The notes beneath the pieces are model-generated. The model was given only the letters and a program-made list of their open reading frames with translations. It made no database searches and was not told where the DNA came from. Of a stretch of 64,000 bases of DNA, positions 41,171 to 50,601 are shown in pieces. Position numbers and translations under genes: made by a program. Each line of letters opens with the position of its first letter. The stretch's first letter is position 1. Source of the stretch: Malikia sp041190985 (lineage in GTDB: Bacteria; Pseudomonadota; Gammaproteobacteria; Burkholderiales; Burkholderiaceae_C); assembly GCA_041190985.1 (NCBI GenBank), contig JBEEPT010000159.1:1-64000 (forward strand), read 5' to 3'.

Positions 41171-42694
41171 ATGACCGCACGTCAAGAAATCCAGGAGCTG
41201 GCGCAATACGTCGCCGGCGCGCACCGCACCGGCCAGGGCGAACGCACCCAGCCGATCTACAACCCCGCGACCGGCCAGGTGTCGGGCCAGGTGCGCCTGG
41301 GCAGCGCGCAGGACGTGGCCGATGCCGTGGCCGCCGCCCAGGCCGCCTTTCCGCGCTGGGCCGACACGCCCCCGCTGCGGCGCGCGCGCGTGATGTTCAA
41401 GTTCCTCGAGCTGCTCAACCAGCACCGCGACGAGCTCGCCCGCCTGATCACCGCCGAGCATGGCAAGGTCTTCACCGACGCGCAGGGCGAGGTCACCCGC
41501 GGCATCGAGATCGTCGAGTTCGCCTGCGGCATCCCGCAGCTGCTCAAGGGCGACTACACCGAGCAGGTCTCCACCAACATCGACAACTGGACCATGCGCC
41601 AGCCGCTGGGCGTGGTCGCCGGCATCACGCCCTTCAATTTCCCGGTCATGGTGCCGATGTGGATGTTCCCCGTGGCCATCGCCTGCGGCAACACCTTCGT
41701 GCTCAAGCCCAGTCCGACCGATCCCTCGCCCTCGCTGTTCATCGCCGACCTGCTCAAGCAGGCCGGCCTGCCCGACGGCGTCTTCAACGTCGTGCAGGGC
41801 GACAAGGAGGCGGTCGACGCGCTGCTCGACCACCCCGACGTCAAGGCCGTGAGCTTCGTGGGCTCGACCCCGATCGCCAACTACATCTACGAGACCGGCG
41901 CGCGCCACGGCAAGCGCGTGCAGGCCCTGGGCGGCGCCAAGAACCACATGGTGGTCATGCCCGACGCCGACATCGACCAGGTGGTCGACGCCCTGATCGG
42001 CGCGGCCTTCGGCTCGGCTGGCGAGCGCTGCATGGCGATCTCGGTGGCGGTGTTCGTCGGCGACGTGGCCGACCGGGTGATGCCCAGGCTGGTCGAGCGC
42101 ACCCGGGCGCTCAAGGTGCTCGACGGCATGAACCTCGCGGCCGAGATGGGCCCGATCGTGACCGAGGCGGCGCGCCAGCGCATCACGGGCTACATCGAGC
42201 AGGGTGTCCGGGAGGGCGCGCAGCTGCTGGTGGACGGCCGCGGCTTCGACGGCAAGACGGCCGGCGCGGGCTGCGACGACGGCTTCTGGCTCGGCGGCAC
42301 GGTGTTCGACCATGTCACGCCCGAGATGCGGATCTACAAGGAGGAGATCTTCGGCCCGGTGCTGGCCTGCGTGCGCGTGGCGGACTTCGGGCAGGCGGTG
42401 GAGCTGATCAACGACCACGAGTTCGGCAACGGCACCAGCTGCTACACGCGCGACGGCAACGTGGCGCGCGAGTTCGCACGGCGCATCCAGGTTGGCATGG
42501 TCGGCATCAACGTGCCGATTCCCGTGCCCATGGCCTGGCACGGTTTCGGCGGCTGGAAGCGCAGTCTGTTCGGCGACATGCACGCCTACGGCGAGGAGGG
42601 CGTGCGCTTCTACACCAGGCAGAAGTCCATCATGCAGCGCTGGCCCGAGAGCATCGCCAAGGGCGCCGAGTTCGCCATGCCGACCTCGAAGTGA
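41171..42694 (+). CDS. mmsA: Methylmalonate-semialdehyde dehydrogenase (CoA-acylating)
   Basis: This enzyme oxidises methylmalonate or malonate semialdehyde to propionyl-CoA or acetyl-CoA in valine, beta-alanine and inositol breakdown. The 507-residue protein has the family marks PLGVVAGITPFNFPVMVPMW, ALGGAKNHMVVMPDAD in place of the usual general-base Glu, and catalytic Cys287 in GSAGERCMAIS. No other valine or inositol gene adjoins it, so it may act on its own or in beta-alanine use. A terminator follows at 42781. Confidence 0.93.
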   Translation: MTARQEIQELAQYVAGAHRTGQGERTQPIYNPATGQVSGQVRLGSAQDVADAVAAAQAAFPRWADTPPLRRARVMFKFLELLNQHRDELARLITAEHGKVFTDAQGEVTRGIEIVEFACGIPQLLKGDYTEQVSTNIDNWTMRQPLGVVAGITPFNFPVMVPMWMFPVAIACGNTFVLKPSPTDPSPSLFIADLLKQAGLPDGVFNVVQGDKEAVDALLDHPDVKAVSFVGSTPIANYIYETGARHGKRVQALGGAKNHMVVMPDADIDQVVDALIGAAFGSAGERCMAISVAVFVGDVADRVMPRLVERTRALKVLDGMNLAAEMGPIVTEAARQRITGYIEQGVREGAQLLVDGRGFDGKTAGAGCDDGFWLGGTVFDHVTPEMRIYKEEIFGPVLACVRVADFGQAVELINDHEFGNGTSCYTRDGNVAREFARRIQVGMVGINVPIPVPMAWHGFGGWKRSLFGDMHAYGEEGVRFYTRQKSIMQRWPESIAKGAEFAMPTSK

Positions 42695-42780
42695 GCTGAC
42701 GCCCTTCGCCGTCGCAGATGGGCGGCCCGCCGGTCCGATGGCAGCGCCGCCGGGAGCCGTGTTCAACCCCGGCGACCCGT

Positions 42781-42815
42781 AACCCTTGCAGGACTATGGC
42801 CCGCAAGGGGTTTTT
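42781..42815 (+). terminator. Intrinsic terminator after mmsA
   Basis: AACCCTTGC (42781-42789) can pair with GCAAGGGG plus TT (42803-42812), followed by T residues. It lies in a 333-base gap that otherwise holds only the palindrome at 42896. Confidence 0.75.
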
Positions 42816-42895
42816 CGCTGGCGATCGATTTTGCAGATGGCGGCACCGCAAAACGGCAAGGCCGGCCGGCGTGGCGCCCTTGGTGAAACACCTTA

Positions 42896-42908
42896 TGCTC
42901 AATGAGCA
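42896..42908. promoter_or_regulatory. Short palindrome before the DUF1800 gene
   Basis: TGCTCA-A-TGAGCA is a perfect 6-base inverted repeat 120 bases upstream of the DUF1800 start. It could be an operator. No promoter boxes were clear beside it. Confidence 0.35.
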
Positions 42909-43027
42909 CCAGTTTTGCTAGCCTCGGCCACAGCGACCACAGCAATGTGGGATCCTGAAGCGGACTGCTTCTTCCTGGCCCAGCCCCGGCCAACCCCTTG
43001 CGCCGAGGGCGGTGCATCTGCAACATC

Positions 43028-44827
43028 ATGAAATCGATCCCGAAACTGCTCTTGTGCGTCCTGCTTGCCGGCACGACGCTGTTTGCGCATGCGGCGCCCG
43101 CCTCGTGGCAGGACAGTCTCGAAGCGCTGCCGGCGGCCCAGCTGGGCCGGGAGCGCGCCGCGCACCTGCTGGAGCGCGCCGGCTTCGGCGGCACGCCGGC
43201 CGAGGTCGACCGGTTCGCGGCGATGTCGCCGCAGCAGGCGGTGCGCACGCTGGTGCGCTACCAGCGCATCCCGAACCCGCTGCCGCCATTCGAGGAGTCG
43301 GGGGCGTTCGATCCGGGCCTCGATCCCTTCGTGCCGTCGCGCCCGGCCGCGACCGATATGGCGAAGGAAACCGGCGAGGCGCTCGGCGTGAAGGCCAAGC
43401 CGGCGGGCAACCGCCGGCTGCAGCAGGCCGCGGACCGCTTCCTGTACTGGCTGCGCGCGACCAAGCTGGAATCGCAGCGCATCGGCTACTGGTGGGCGAA
43501 TCGGATGCTGCTCACCAAGCGGCCGCTGGAGGAGAAGATGACGCTGTTCTGGCACGGCCACTTCGCGACCAGCGACGAGAAGGTGCGCGACTACCGCAAG
43601 ATGCTGAAGCAGAACGAGATGCTGCGGGCCAGGGCGACCGGCAACTTCCGCGACCTGCTGATCGCGGTCGCACAGGATCCGGCGATGCTGGCCTACCTCG
43701 ACGCGGCGGTGAACGTGAAGGGCGCGCCGAACGAGAATTTCGCGCGCGAGATCATGGAACTGTTCTCGATGGGCGTCGGCAACTACAGCGAGCAGGACAT
43801 CCGCGAGGCTGCGCGCGCGTTCACGGGCTGGAACTTCAAGGGCCTGCAGTTCGTCGTCAATCCGCAGCAGCACGATGACGGCGTCAAGCGCGTGCTCGGC
43901 CGCAGCGGCAGGTTCGATGGCGTGCAGGTGATCGACATCATCCTCGCGCAGCCGGTCACGTCCGAATACATCGCGACCAAGCTGTACCGCTACTTCGTGC
44001 GCGAAGACGTGTCGCCGCAGCTGCGCGCCAGGCTGGGCCGGCTGCTGCGCGACAACCGGTACGAGATCGCGCCCTTCCTCGAGGCCCTGTTCCTGTCGCA
44101 GGACTTCTTCAGCGACGCATCGGTCGGCAGCCGCATCAAGCCGCCGGTCGAGCTGGTGGTGTCGACCTACCGCAAGATGGGGCTGGCCGAGATCCCGGGC
44201 ATTCCCGACTTCAACGACCTGACCGACTCGATGGGCCAGAAGCTGCTGTTACCGCCCAACGTGGCCGGCTGGTCGAGCGGCAAGAGCTGGATCACGCCCG
44301 GCCTGCTGCTGGTGCGCGGCAACTTCGTCTACGACGCCGTGTTCCCGCCGATCGATTTCGTCGCCAACGACCGCGTGCCTGCCGAGTACTACGGCATCAT
44401 CCCGGTCGCCGCCAAGCTCGCGCTGGGCAAGGACGTGACCACGGCCACCCGGCCGGACGGCAAGGAGCTCACCTCGATGTCGATGCAGAACGACCGCAAC
44501 GAGGACTTCAACACGCGCCTCGCCAGCTATCACGCCTGGCGCAAGGCGATCGAGAAGGTCAAGCCGATCCCGCGCGCACCCGCGCGGCTCGACCTGGCCC
44601 GGCTGGTGCGCGACGCCGGCTGCCAGACCGCCCAGGATGCGGTCGACCACCTGCTGGCGCGCTTTCTCGTGGTACCGGTCGATGCCGATACGCGCACCCG
44701 CCTGGGCGCGATGCTCGCCGCCGACCTCGGCACCGATGACCTGAAACTCGCGGACAGCTACATGGAGGACGCGCTGCGCAACGCGCTGCACGTGATCCTG
44801 TCGCTGCCGACCTACCAGCTGGGGTGA
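43028..44827 (+). CDS. DUF1800-family secreted protein
   Basis: The 599-residue product has a signal peptide (MKSIPKLLLCVLLAGTTLFA, cut near AHA). The DUF1800 features are AAHLLERAGFGGTPAEVDRFAAMSPQQAVR, KMTLFWHGHFATS, NENFAREIMELFSMG, YSEQDIREAARAFTGW and PPNVAGWSSGKSWI. The molecular role of the family is unknown; it is nearly always paired with DUF1501, as here. The ATG at 43028 begins the signal peptide; an in-frame ATG at 42998 does not. Its stop is two bases before the next ATG. Confidence 0.9.
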   Translation: MKSIPKLLLCVLLAGTTLFAHAAPASWQDSLEALPAAQLGRERAAHLLERAGFGGTPAEVDRFAAMSPQQAVRTLVRYQRIPNPLPPFEESGAFDPGLDPFVPSRPAATDMAKETGEALGVKAKPAGNRRLQQAADRFLYWLRATKLESQRIGYWWANRMLLTKRPLEEKMTLFWHGHFATSDEKVRDYRKMLKQNEMLRARATGNFRDLLIAVAQDPAMLAYLDAAVNVKGAPNENFAREIMELFSMGVGNYSEQDIREAARAFTGWNFKGLQFVVNPQQHDDGVKRVLGRSGRFDGVQVIDIILAQPVTSEYIATKLYRYFVREDVSPQLRARLGRLLRDNRYEIAPFLEALFLSQDFFSDASVGSRIKPPVELVVSTYRKMGLAEIPGIPDFNDLTDSMGQKLLLPPNVAGWSSGKSWITPGLLLVRGNFVYDAVFPPIDFVANDRVPAEYYGIIPVAAKLALGKDVTTATRPDGKELTSMSMQNDRNEDFNTRLASYHAWRKAIEKVKPIPRAPARLDLARLVRDAGCQTAQDAVDHLLARFLVVPVDADTRTRLGAMLAADLGTDDLKLADSYMEDALRNALHVILSLPTYQLG

Positions 44828-44829
44828 AC

Positions 44830-46038
44830 ATGAAACATTCGCATAGCCATTCCACCCGCCGCGACCTGCTGAAGGCGCTCGGCGCGGCCGGCCTGGGCCT
44901 GGGCCTGCCGGTGCTGAACGCGCGCGCCGCTGGCGCCGAATCCTGGCGCATCCTGGTGGTCGTCGAACTGAGCGGCGCCAACGACGGCCTGAACACGCTG
45001 GTGCCGTATGCCGACGATGCCTACTACCGGCTGCGGCCGAAGATCGCCATCGATGCGGCCAAGGTGCGCAGGATCGACGACCGCTACGGCTTCAACCCGA
45101 CGATGTCGGGCTTCGAGCGCCTGTACCAGGACGGCCGGATGGCGATCGTGCACGGCTGCGGCTACGAGCAGCCCTCGTTCTCGCATTTCACCTCGGCTGG
45201 CTACTGGCACACCGGCGTGCCGAATGGCGGCGAGCCGTACGGCTGGCTGGGTCGGGTGGCTGATGCGATCGACCCGGCACTGACGCCGAACTTCATGGTC
45301 AACATCGACGAGCGCCAGTCGCTGGCCGTGCACGCCGCGCGCCATGTGCCGGTGGTGTTCGACGATCCGGAGCGCTTCGCGCGCAAGGGGTTGCTGCAGG
45401 GCCGCGCGCTGCTGGACAACCCGGTCGCCGACCCCGCCGGCAAGCCGTCGCGCAAGTACCTCGACGAAGTGGCCAGGAGCGCGCGCGAGGCGTCGCAGCT
45501 GGTGCGCGCCGCCTGGGAGGGCTACAAGACCCCGGTCGACTACGGCATCGTCTCGATGGACCTGCCCAAGGTGGCGTCCATGATCAGCGCCGGCCTGCCG
45601 ACCCGGCTGTTCTACGTGTCCTACCGCCACAATGCGTTCGACACCCATGTGCACCAGAACGAGCAGCACGGCCGCCTGCTGTCGTATGCGTCGGATGCGA
45701 TCGCCGGCTTCATGAAGGACATGGAGCGCATCGGCCGCGCCGACGACGTGACCGTGATGGTGTTCTCGGAATTCGGCCGGCGCGCGGCCGAGAACACCAG
45801 CCTGGGCACCGACCACGGCACCGCCAACCACATGTACCTGATCGGCAAGCCGGTCAAGGGCGGGCATTACGGCGCGGCGCCATCGCTCACCGACCTCGAC
45901 GAGGGCGGCAACCTCAGGTTCACGACGGATTTCAGGCGTGTCTACGCGACCTTGATCGAGGGCTGGCTGGGCCACCCGGACAGCAAGACCCTGCTGTCCG
46001 GCGAGTTCGCCACCCTCCCGATCTTCGCGCCGGCCTGA
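44830..46038 (+). CDS. DUF1501-family secreted protein with Tat signal
   Basis: The 402-residue product has a twin-arginine signal (STRRDLLKALGAAGLGLGLP), so it is exported folded, perhaps with a cofactor. The DUF1501 domain has sulfatase-like character: ILVVVELSGANDGLNTLVPYAD, HGCGYEQPSFSHFTS, VTVMVFSEFGRRAAENTSLGTDHGTANHMYLIG. Paired DUF1800/DUF1501 proteins are widespread, but their reaction is not established. The start is ATG 44830; a GTG at 44824 overlapping the DUF1800 stop is an alternative. Confidence 0.9.
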   Translation: MKHSHSHSTRRDLLKALGAAGLGLGLPVLNARAAGAESWRILVVVELSGANDGLNTLVPYADDAYYRLRPKIAIDAAKVRRIDDRYGFNPTMSGFERLYQDGRMAIVHGCGYEQPSFSHFTSAGYWHTGVPNGGEPYGWLGRVADAIDPALTPNFMVNIDERQSLAVHAARHVPVVFDDPERFARKGLLQGRALLDNPVADPAGKPSRKYLDEVARSAREASQLVRAAWEGYKTPVDYGIVSMDLPKVASMISAGLPTRLFYVSYRHNAFDTHVHQNEQHGRLLSYASDAIAGFMKDMERIGRADDVTVMVFSEFGRRAAENTSLGTDHGTANHMYLIGKPVKGGHYGAAPSLTDLDEGGNLRFTTDFRRVYATLIEGWLGHPDSKTLLSGEFATLPIFAPA

Positions 46039-46143
46039 GCGCGCGAGCACGCCCGGGCGGGCGTGGCCCCGGGATGGCCGGGGTGCCGGTCACGGCGGCG
46101 TCGCTGAAGCGCGATGCCCGGAACCGGGCCGGGCGGCGCAGGG

Positions 46144-47325
46144 CTATGCGGCGGTGGGCGTCGCCGCTTTGGCGAACTCGGCACGCAGCGCCGCGCCGTT
46201 GGCATCCAGGGCCGGGGCCTCGGCGTAGCTGTCGCGCTCCCATTCGACGCCCCACGGCGAGGCCGGCACTTCCACCATGTGGCCGCGCACCGCCATGCGC
46301 CGGGTGCGCAGCTGGGGGTGCTCGATCAGGTCGAAGACGGAATTGACGTTGCCGAACGCGGTCTGCGCCTCGGTGAGGCGGTCGACCACCGTCGCGCTGG
46401 TGAGCGTGGCGAACACCTGCTCCACCGTGCCGTCGACGAACTCGCGGTGCTTCACCCGGGCGGCGTTGTCGCTGCAGCGCGGATCCTGCAGCAGCTCGGA
46501 ACGCTGCAGCACCTTGCGGCAGAATTCGGCCCATTCGCGCTCATTCTGGATCGAGATGACGATGTCGCGGCCATCGGCGCAGGTGAAGGCGCCATAGGGC
46601 GCGATGGTCGGGTGCTTCAGTCCGACCCGGTTCGGCGCCTTGCCGCCGTAGCGCGTCTGCAGGTAGGGCACGCTCATGAGTTCCGCGGCCGAACCGAACA
46701 GGGAGACCTTCACGGCCGAGCCGCGGCCGGTGCGCTCGCGCTGCATCAGCGCCTGCTGGATGCCGATCAGGGCGTTCAGGCCGGCGTTGATGTCGCACAG
46801 GGACACGCCGATGCGGCCCCACTCGCCGGGCGCGCCGCTGATCGAGATCAGGCCGCTCTCGGCCTGCACCAGCAGGTCGTAGGCCTTCAGGCCGAACAGC
46901 TCGCCGTCGTCGCCGTAGCCGCTGATGTCGCAGGTCACCAGCCGCGGGTGGCGCTGCCTGAGCGCGGCCGAGCCTATGCCGAGCCGCTCGGTGGCGCCGG
47001 GCGCCAGGTTCTGGATGAAGACGTCGGCGCTGGCCAGCATGCGCTCGAGCAGCGCCATGTCGGCCGGGTTCTTCACGTCGAGCGCGATCGATTCCTTGCC
47101 GCGGTTGATCCACACCCAGTAGGAGGACTCGCCATGCACGGTGCGGTCGTAGCCGCGCGCGAAGTCGCCCTCGCTGCGCTCGATCTTGATGACCCGTGCG
47201 CCGGCATCGGCCAGGCGGCTGCTGCAGTAGGGCGCGGCGACCGCCTGCTCCAGCGCGACCACCAGGATTCCGTCCAAAGGGCCTTTGCTCGGTTGCTGCG
47301 CACGGAGGGCGTTGGGACTGGTCAT
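46144..47325 (-). CDS. CaiB/BaiF-family CoA-transferase
   Basis: The 393-residue protein belongs to class III CoA-transferases, which move CoA from one acid to another through an aspartyl intermediate. Landmarks are DGILVVALEQAVAAPYCSSRLADAGARVIKIE, FIQNLAPGATERLGIG, AYDLLVQAESGLISISG (likely the catalytic Asp), SLCDINAGLNALIGIQQAL and GRDIVISIQNEREWAEFC. The ATG at 47325 has AAGGA upstream. It is divergent from the ABC receptor gene and may activate the imported acid or an intermediate. A CitE-type lyase at the other end of the cluster could act on the resulting CoA ester. Confidence 0.9.
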   Translation of the reverse strand: MTSPNALRAQQPSKGPLDGILVVALEQAVAAPYCSSRLADAGARVIKIERSEGDFARGYDRTVHGESSYWVWINRGKESIALDVKNPADMALLERMLASADVFIQNLAPGATERLGIGSAALRQRHPRLVTCDISGYGDDGELFGLKAYDLLVQAESGLISISGAPGEWGRIGVSLCDINAGLNALIGIQQALMQRERTGRGSAVKVSLFGSAAELMSVPYLQTRYGGKAPNRVGLKHPTIAPYGAFTCADGRDIVISIQNEREWAEFCRKVLQRSELLQDPRCSDNAARVKHREFVDGTVEQVFATLTSATVVDRLTEAQTAFGNVNSVFDLIEHPQLRTRRMAVRGHMVEVPASPWGVEWERDSYAEAPALDANGAALRAEFAKAATPTAA

Positions 47326-47369
47326 GGCATTTCCTTGATTCATGGTGACAGGCATTTTGTGGAGTCGGG

Positions 47370-47380
47370 CCCGGGCATTG
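47370..47380. promoter_or_regulatory. Shared motif CCCGGGCATTG, caiB/receptor spacer
   Basis: This 11-mer recurs at 57933-57943 before the aldehyde dehydrogenase gene. Within this spacer GGCATTGAA (47374-47382) also has an inverted copy TTCAATGCC (47493-47501). Binding of a cluster regulator, such as the LysR at 57807, is possible. Confidence 0.4.
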
Positions 47381-47527
47381 AATTGCTTTTGCGCGAAATC
47401 AGGATTGCCGGCCTCGCAAGCCGCACGTTGCGGCGGCGGCAACACTGCGTGAACGTGTTTGGAATTGCCAGCAGGGGGCTGCGGACCCACAGTTCAATGC
47501 CATAACCACACCGATCAGGAGACAAGC

Positions 47528-48727
47528 ATGATCAGGATTCCCTTCCGTTCCGCCCTCACGCTCGCCGCGCTGGCGGTCCCCCTGCTGGCCGCGCCCGCGC
47601 TGGCGAAAGACCGCGAGGTCAAGATTTACGCCTTCGGCGCCAAGAGCGGCGTGGTCCGCATCTTCGGCCTCAACAGCGAGGCGGCCATGAAGGCCGCCGC
47701 CGAGCAGATCAACAAGTCCGGCGGCGTCACGCTGGGTGACGGCAGCAAGGCCAGGCTGGTGATCGAGTACCTCGACGATCGCTGCAACGCCGAGGAGGGC
47801 ATCAATGCGCTGCGCCGCATCGCCTCGCAGCCGGACGCCTTCGTGGCGGTCGGGCCGACCTGCAGCAACGTGGCCGAGCCGGCCTTCGGCATCCTGCAAA
47901 AGAAGGTGGGCGACAGCAGCGACTCGGGGCTGCAGTTCCCGATCTACACCGACGTCGCGGCCAAGGGCGGCCTGGCCGCCATGTCGCAGTGGGCGTTCCG
48001 CAACGTGCCCAGCGAAGCGGCCATGTACGCGAGCCTGTTCGACTGGATCAAGAGCACGCGTCCCGACATCAAGGTGATCTGGGGCGGGGTGGAGAAGGAC
48101 TTCGCGCACAGCAACGCCACCTTCAACGTGATGAAGGACAAGGCCACCAAGGCCGGCTTCGAGGTCAAGGGCCAGAGCGAGTGGCTGCTGGCGGACACCA
48201 GCTTCTCGAGCCAGGTACGCGAGATGCGCCGCGGCGAGGCCGACCTGGTGATGATTTCGGCACACCCGTTCACCACCTGCGGCGTGCTCAAGGAGATGCA
48301 GCGCCAGGGCGTCAAGCCCAAGATGCTGGTCGGCCTGACGAGCTCGTCCAGCCTCGAGACCCTGCAGGGCTGCGCGGCGCAGGCCGAGGGCATGGTGATC
48401 CCGACCAGCTTCGCTCCGGTGACGGCCGAGGCACGCAAGGCCGCCGACGCCGTGGCCGCCATGGGCGCCAACCTTGACCTGCACAACGCGGCGGCCTGGG
48501 AAAACATCTTCACGCTCAAGGACCTGATCGAGAAGGCCAAGATCATGGCCAAGCCCGAGACCATCCAGGCTGACCGCCAGAAGATGCGCGAGGCGCTCGC
48601 GGCCATGAAGGAGAGCACCGGCCTGATCGGCAAGGTCGGTCGCACCGAAGACCGCGAGGCCATCAAGCCCTTCCTGTTCGTGAAGGCGACGAAGGGCGAG
48701 TGGACCGTGGCCCACAAGCCCAACTGA
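47528..48727 (+). CDS. Branched-chain-type ABC transporter periplasmic receptor, copy 1
   Basis: The 399-residue product has a signal peptide (MIRIPFRSALTLAALAVPLL, cut after ALA) and a periplasmic-binding fold of the Leu/Ile/Val receptor family. Four cysteines stand out (in LDDRC, PTCSN, TTCGV and GCAAQ), more than in typical LivJ proteins. It is very similar along its whole length to the receptor at 59669, including all four cysteines. It leads the livHMGF-livHM gene string. AGGAGACAAGC precedes the ATG. The ligand may be an aromatic or other organic acid rather than an amino acid. Confidence 0.92.
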   Translation: MIRIPFRSALTLAALAVPLLAAPALAKDREVKIYAFGAKSGVVRIFGLNSEAAMKAAAEQINKSGGVTLGDGSKARLVIEYLDDRCNAEEGINALRRIASQPDAFVAVGPTCSNVAEPAFGILQKKVGDSSDSGLQFPIYTDVAAKGGLAAMSQWAFRNVPSEAAMYASLFDWIKSTRPDIKVIWGGVEKDFAHSNATFNVMKDKATKAGFEVKGQSEWLLADTSFSSQVREMRRGEADLVMISAHPFTTCGVLKEMQRQGVKPKMLVGLTSSSSLETLQGCAAQAEGMVIPTSFAPVTAEARKAADAVAAMGANLDLHNAAAWENIFTLKDLIEKAKIMAKPETIQADRQKMREALAAMKESTGLIGKVGRTEDREAIKPFLFVKATKGEWTVAHKPN

Positions 48728-48769
48728 TCCCGCCAGAGATGTGCAGAAACGACTGACGAGGATCTCACG

Positions 48770-49654
48770 ATGTCTCTGATCGACCTGCAGGATCTCGTGC
48801 AATCGGTGTTCGATGGCGTGATGTTCGGCTCGACCTACGCGCTGATCGGCATCGGCTTCACGCTCATCTTCGGCGTGATGCACAAGATCAATCTGTCCTA
48901 CGCCGCCGCCTCCATCGGCGCGGCCTACCTGAGCCTGCTCGTGGTGCAGATCGCGCCGACGCCGCTGGTCTACGTCGCCGCCGCCCTGCTCGGCGGCGTG
49001 CTGGGGGCGCTGGTGTACCTGGTCTGCTTCCGCTTCCTACCGCTGGACCAGCCGCTGGCGACGCTGATGTCGACCGTGGGCATGCTGCTGATGCTGGAGG
49101 AGGCCATCGTGCACGCCACCGCGGGCATGCCGCAGAACTACCCCGCGCTGTTCGCCGGCGTCGTGTTCGACATCGGCCCCTTCATGCTGCGCGGCGACCT
49201 GCTGTTCGTGTTCGCCCTGGGCTGCGCGGCGATGGTCGGGCTGAAGCTGCTGCTCGAGGGCACGCGCCTGGGACTGGCCACGCGTGCCGTGGCGCAGCAA
49301 TCGGTGGCGGCACGGCTGTGCGGCATGAACGTGTCGACCACCAATGCCAGCACCTTCGTCATCGCCGGCCTGCTGGGTGGCACGGCCGGTGCCATGGCGG
49401 GCGCCGCCATCGGCGTGCTCTCGCCGCTGTTGACCCTGCCGCTCACGGTCAAGGGCCTGGTGGTCACGGTGATTGGCGGCCTCGGCAGCATCCCCGGCGC
49501 GATCGTCGCGGGCCTGATCGTCGGCGGGGTCGAGAACCTGTTCCAGTTCCTGCGCGGGGTGAGCGAGCGCGACATCTACGTGATGCTGATGCTGTTTGCC
49601 TTCCTGGTGTTCCGTCCGGGCGGCCTGTTCGCCGCTCCCGGCGGACGTGACTGA
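48770..49654 (+). CDS. livH: Branched-chain-type ABC transporter permease LivH, pair 1
   Basis: The 294-residue inner-membrane protein has about eight helices. LivH marks are VFDGVMFGSTYALIGIGFTLIFGVMHKINLSYAA at the N-terminus and VTVIGGLGSIPGAIVAGLIVGGVENL in the coupling region. It pairs with the LivM 14 bases downstream and the LivG/LivF ATPases. Confidence 0.93.
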   Translation: MSLIDLQDLVQSVFDGVMFGSTYALIGIGFTLIFGVMHKINLSYAAASIGAAYLSLLVVQIAPTPLVYVAAALLGGVLGALVYLVCFRFLPLDQPLATLMSTVGMLLMLEEAIVHATAGMPQNYPALFAGVVFDIGPFMLRGDLLFVFALGCAAMVGLKLLLEGTRLGLATRAVAQQSVAARLCGMNVSTTNASTFVIAGLLGGTAGAMAGAAIGVLSPLLTLPLTVKGLVVTVIGGLGSIPGAIVAGLIVGGVENLFQFLRGVSERDIYVMLMLFAFLVFRPGGLFAAPGGRD

Positions 49655-49668
49655 ATCGGAGACACAAG

Positions 49669-50601
49669 ATGGACTTCTACATCGGCTTGGCCCAGGTGAT
49701 CGGCGTGCACACGCTGCTGGGCCTGTCGGCCTGGTGCGTGCTGCACACCGGTCAGGTCAGCCTGGCGCAGGGTGGCTTCTTTGCGATCGGCGCCTACGGC
49801 GCGGGCATGCTGACCGCGATGTATGGCTGGCCGCTCGGCCTGGCGCTGCCTGCGGCCGCGCTCGTGTCGGCGCTCGTGGCGGTGGCGGTGGGATTGCCGG
49901 CGCTGCGCGTCAAGGGCCTGATGCTGGTGGTCGCGACCACCGCCTTCGCCGAGATCGTGCGCCTCATGTTCTTCAACTTCAAGTGGCAGGTGCAGACGCC
50001 CGCGGGCCTGGTGGGCCCTGACGCCGGCCTGGGCTTCGGCGGCATCCGCTATTTCCAGTCCAATGGCTGGAGTGGCTGGGAGGTGCTGGCGCTGATCTGG
50101 GGCCTCGTGGCGGCGGTCATGCTGGCGCTGTGGTGGCTGGATCGCACCCGCATCGGCACCTTGTGGCGCGCGGTCGGCGAGGACGAGGTCGCCGCCCAGA
50201 GCGCGGGCATCAACCTGACGGCAGCCAAGGTGTCGGCCTTCGGCATCGGCGGCGCGGTCGCCGGCCTGGCCGGCGGCCTGTTCAGCCATACCACCACGCA
50301 CATCGAGCACGGCAACTTCACGATCCTGCTGGCGACGTTCGCGATCGCCTACCCGATCCTGGGCGGCCTCAAGAGCCTGGCCGGCACGCTGGTGGCGGCC
50401 GTGCTGATCCAGGGCGTGCTGGTCGAGGGGCTGCGCTTCCTGGGCGACTGGCGCAGCCTGCTGTTCGGCGCGCTGATCCTGCTGGTGATGCTGGTGCGTC
50501 CCGGCGGCGTGCTGTCCGGGCCGCTGCTGAAGCCGGCGCAGGCACGCCGCGCCGCCGCGCCGACCCGCAACCTGATGGACGGAAAGGCCCGCCATGCTTG
50601 A
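49669..50601 (+). CDS. livM: Branched-chain-type ABC transporter permease LivM, pair 1
   Basis: The 310-residue protein has the LivM pattern: LSAWCVLHTGQVSLAQGGFFAIGAYGAG near the N-terminus and FAIAYPILGGLKSLAGTLVAAVLIQGV near the end. A basic C-terminal tail follows. CGGAGACACAAG precedes the ATG. Its 3' end overlaps livG by eight bases. Confidence 0.92.
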   Translation: MDFYIGLAQVIGVHTLLGLSAWCVLHTGQVSLAQGGFFAIGAYGAGMLTAMYGWPLGLALPAAALVSALVAVAVGLPALRVKGLMLVVATTAFAEIVRLMFFNFKWQVQTPAGLVGPDAGLGFGGIRYFQSNGWSGWEVLALIWGLVAAVMLALWWLDRTRIGTLWRAVGEDEVAAQSAGINLTAAKVSAFGIGGAVAGLAGGLFSHTTTHIEHGNFTILLATFAIAYPILGGLKSLAGTLVAAVLIQGVLVEGLRFLGDWRSLLFGALILLVMLVRPGGVLSGPLLKPAQARRAAAPTRNLMDGKARHA

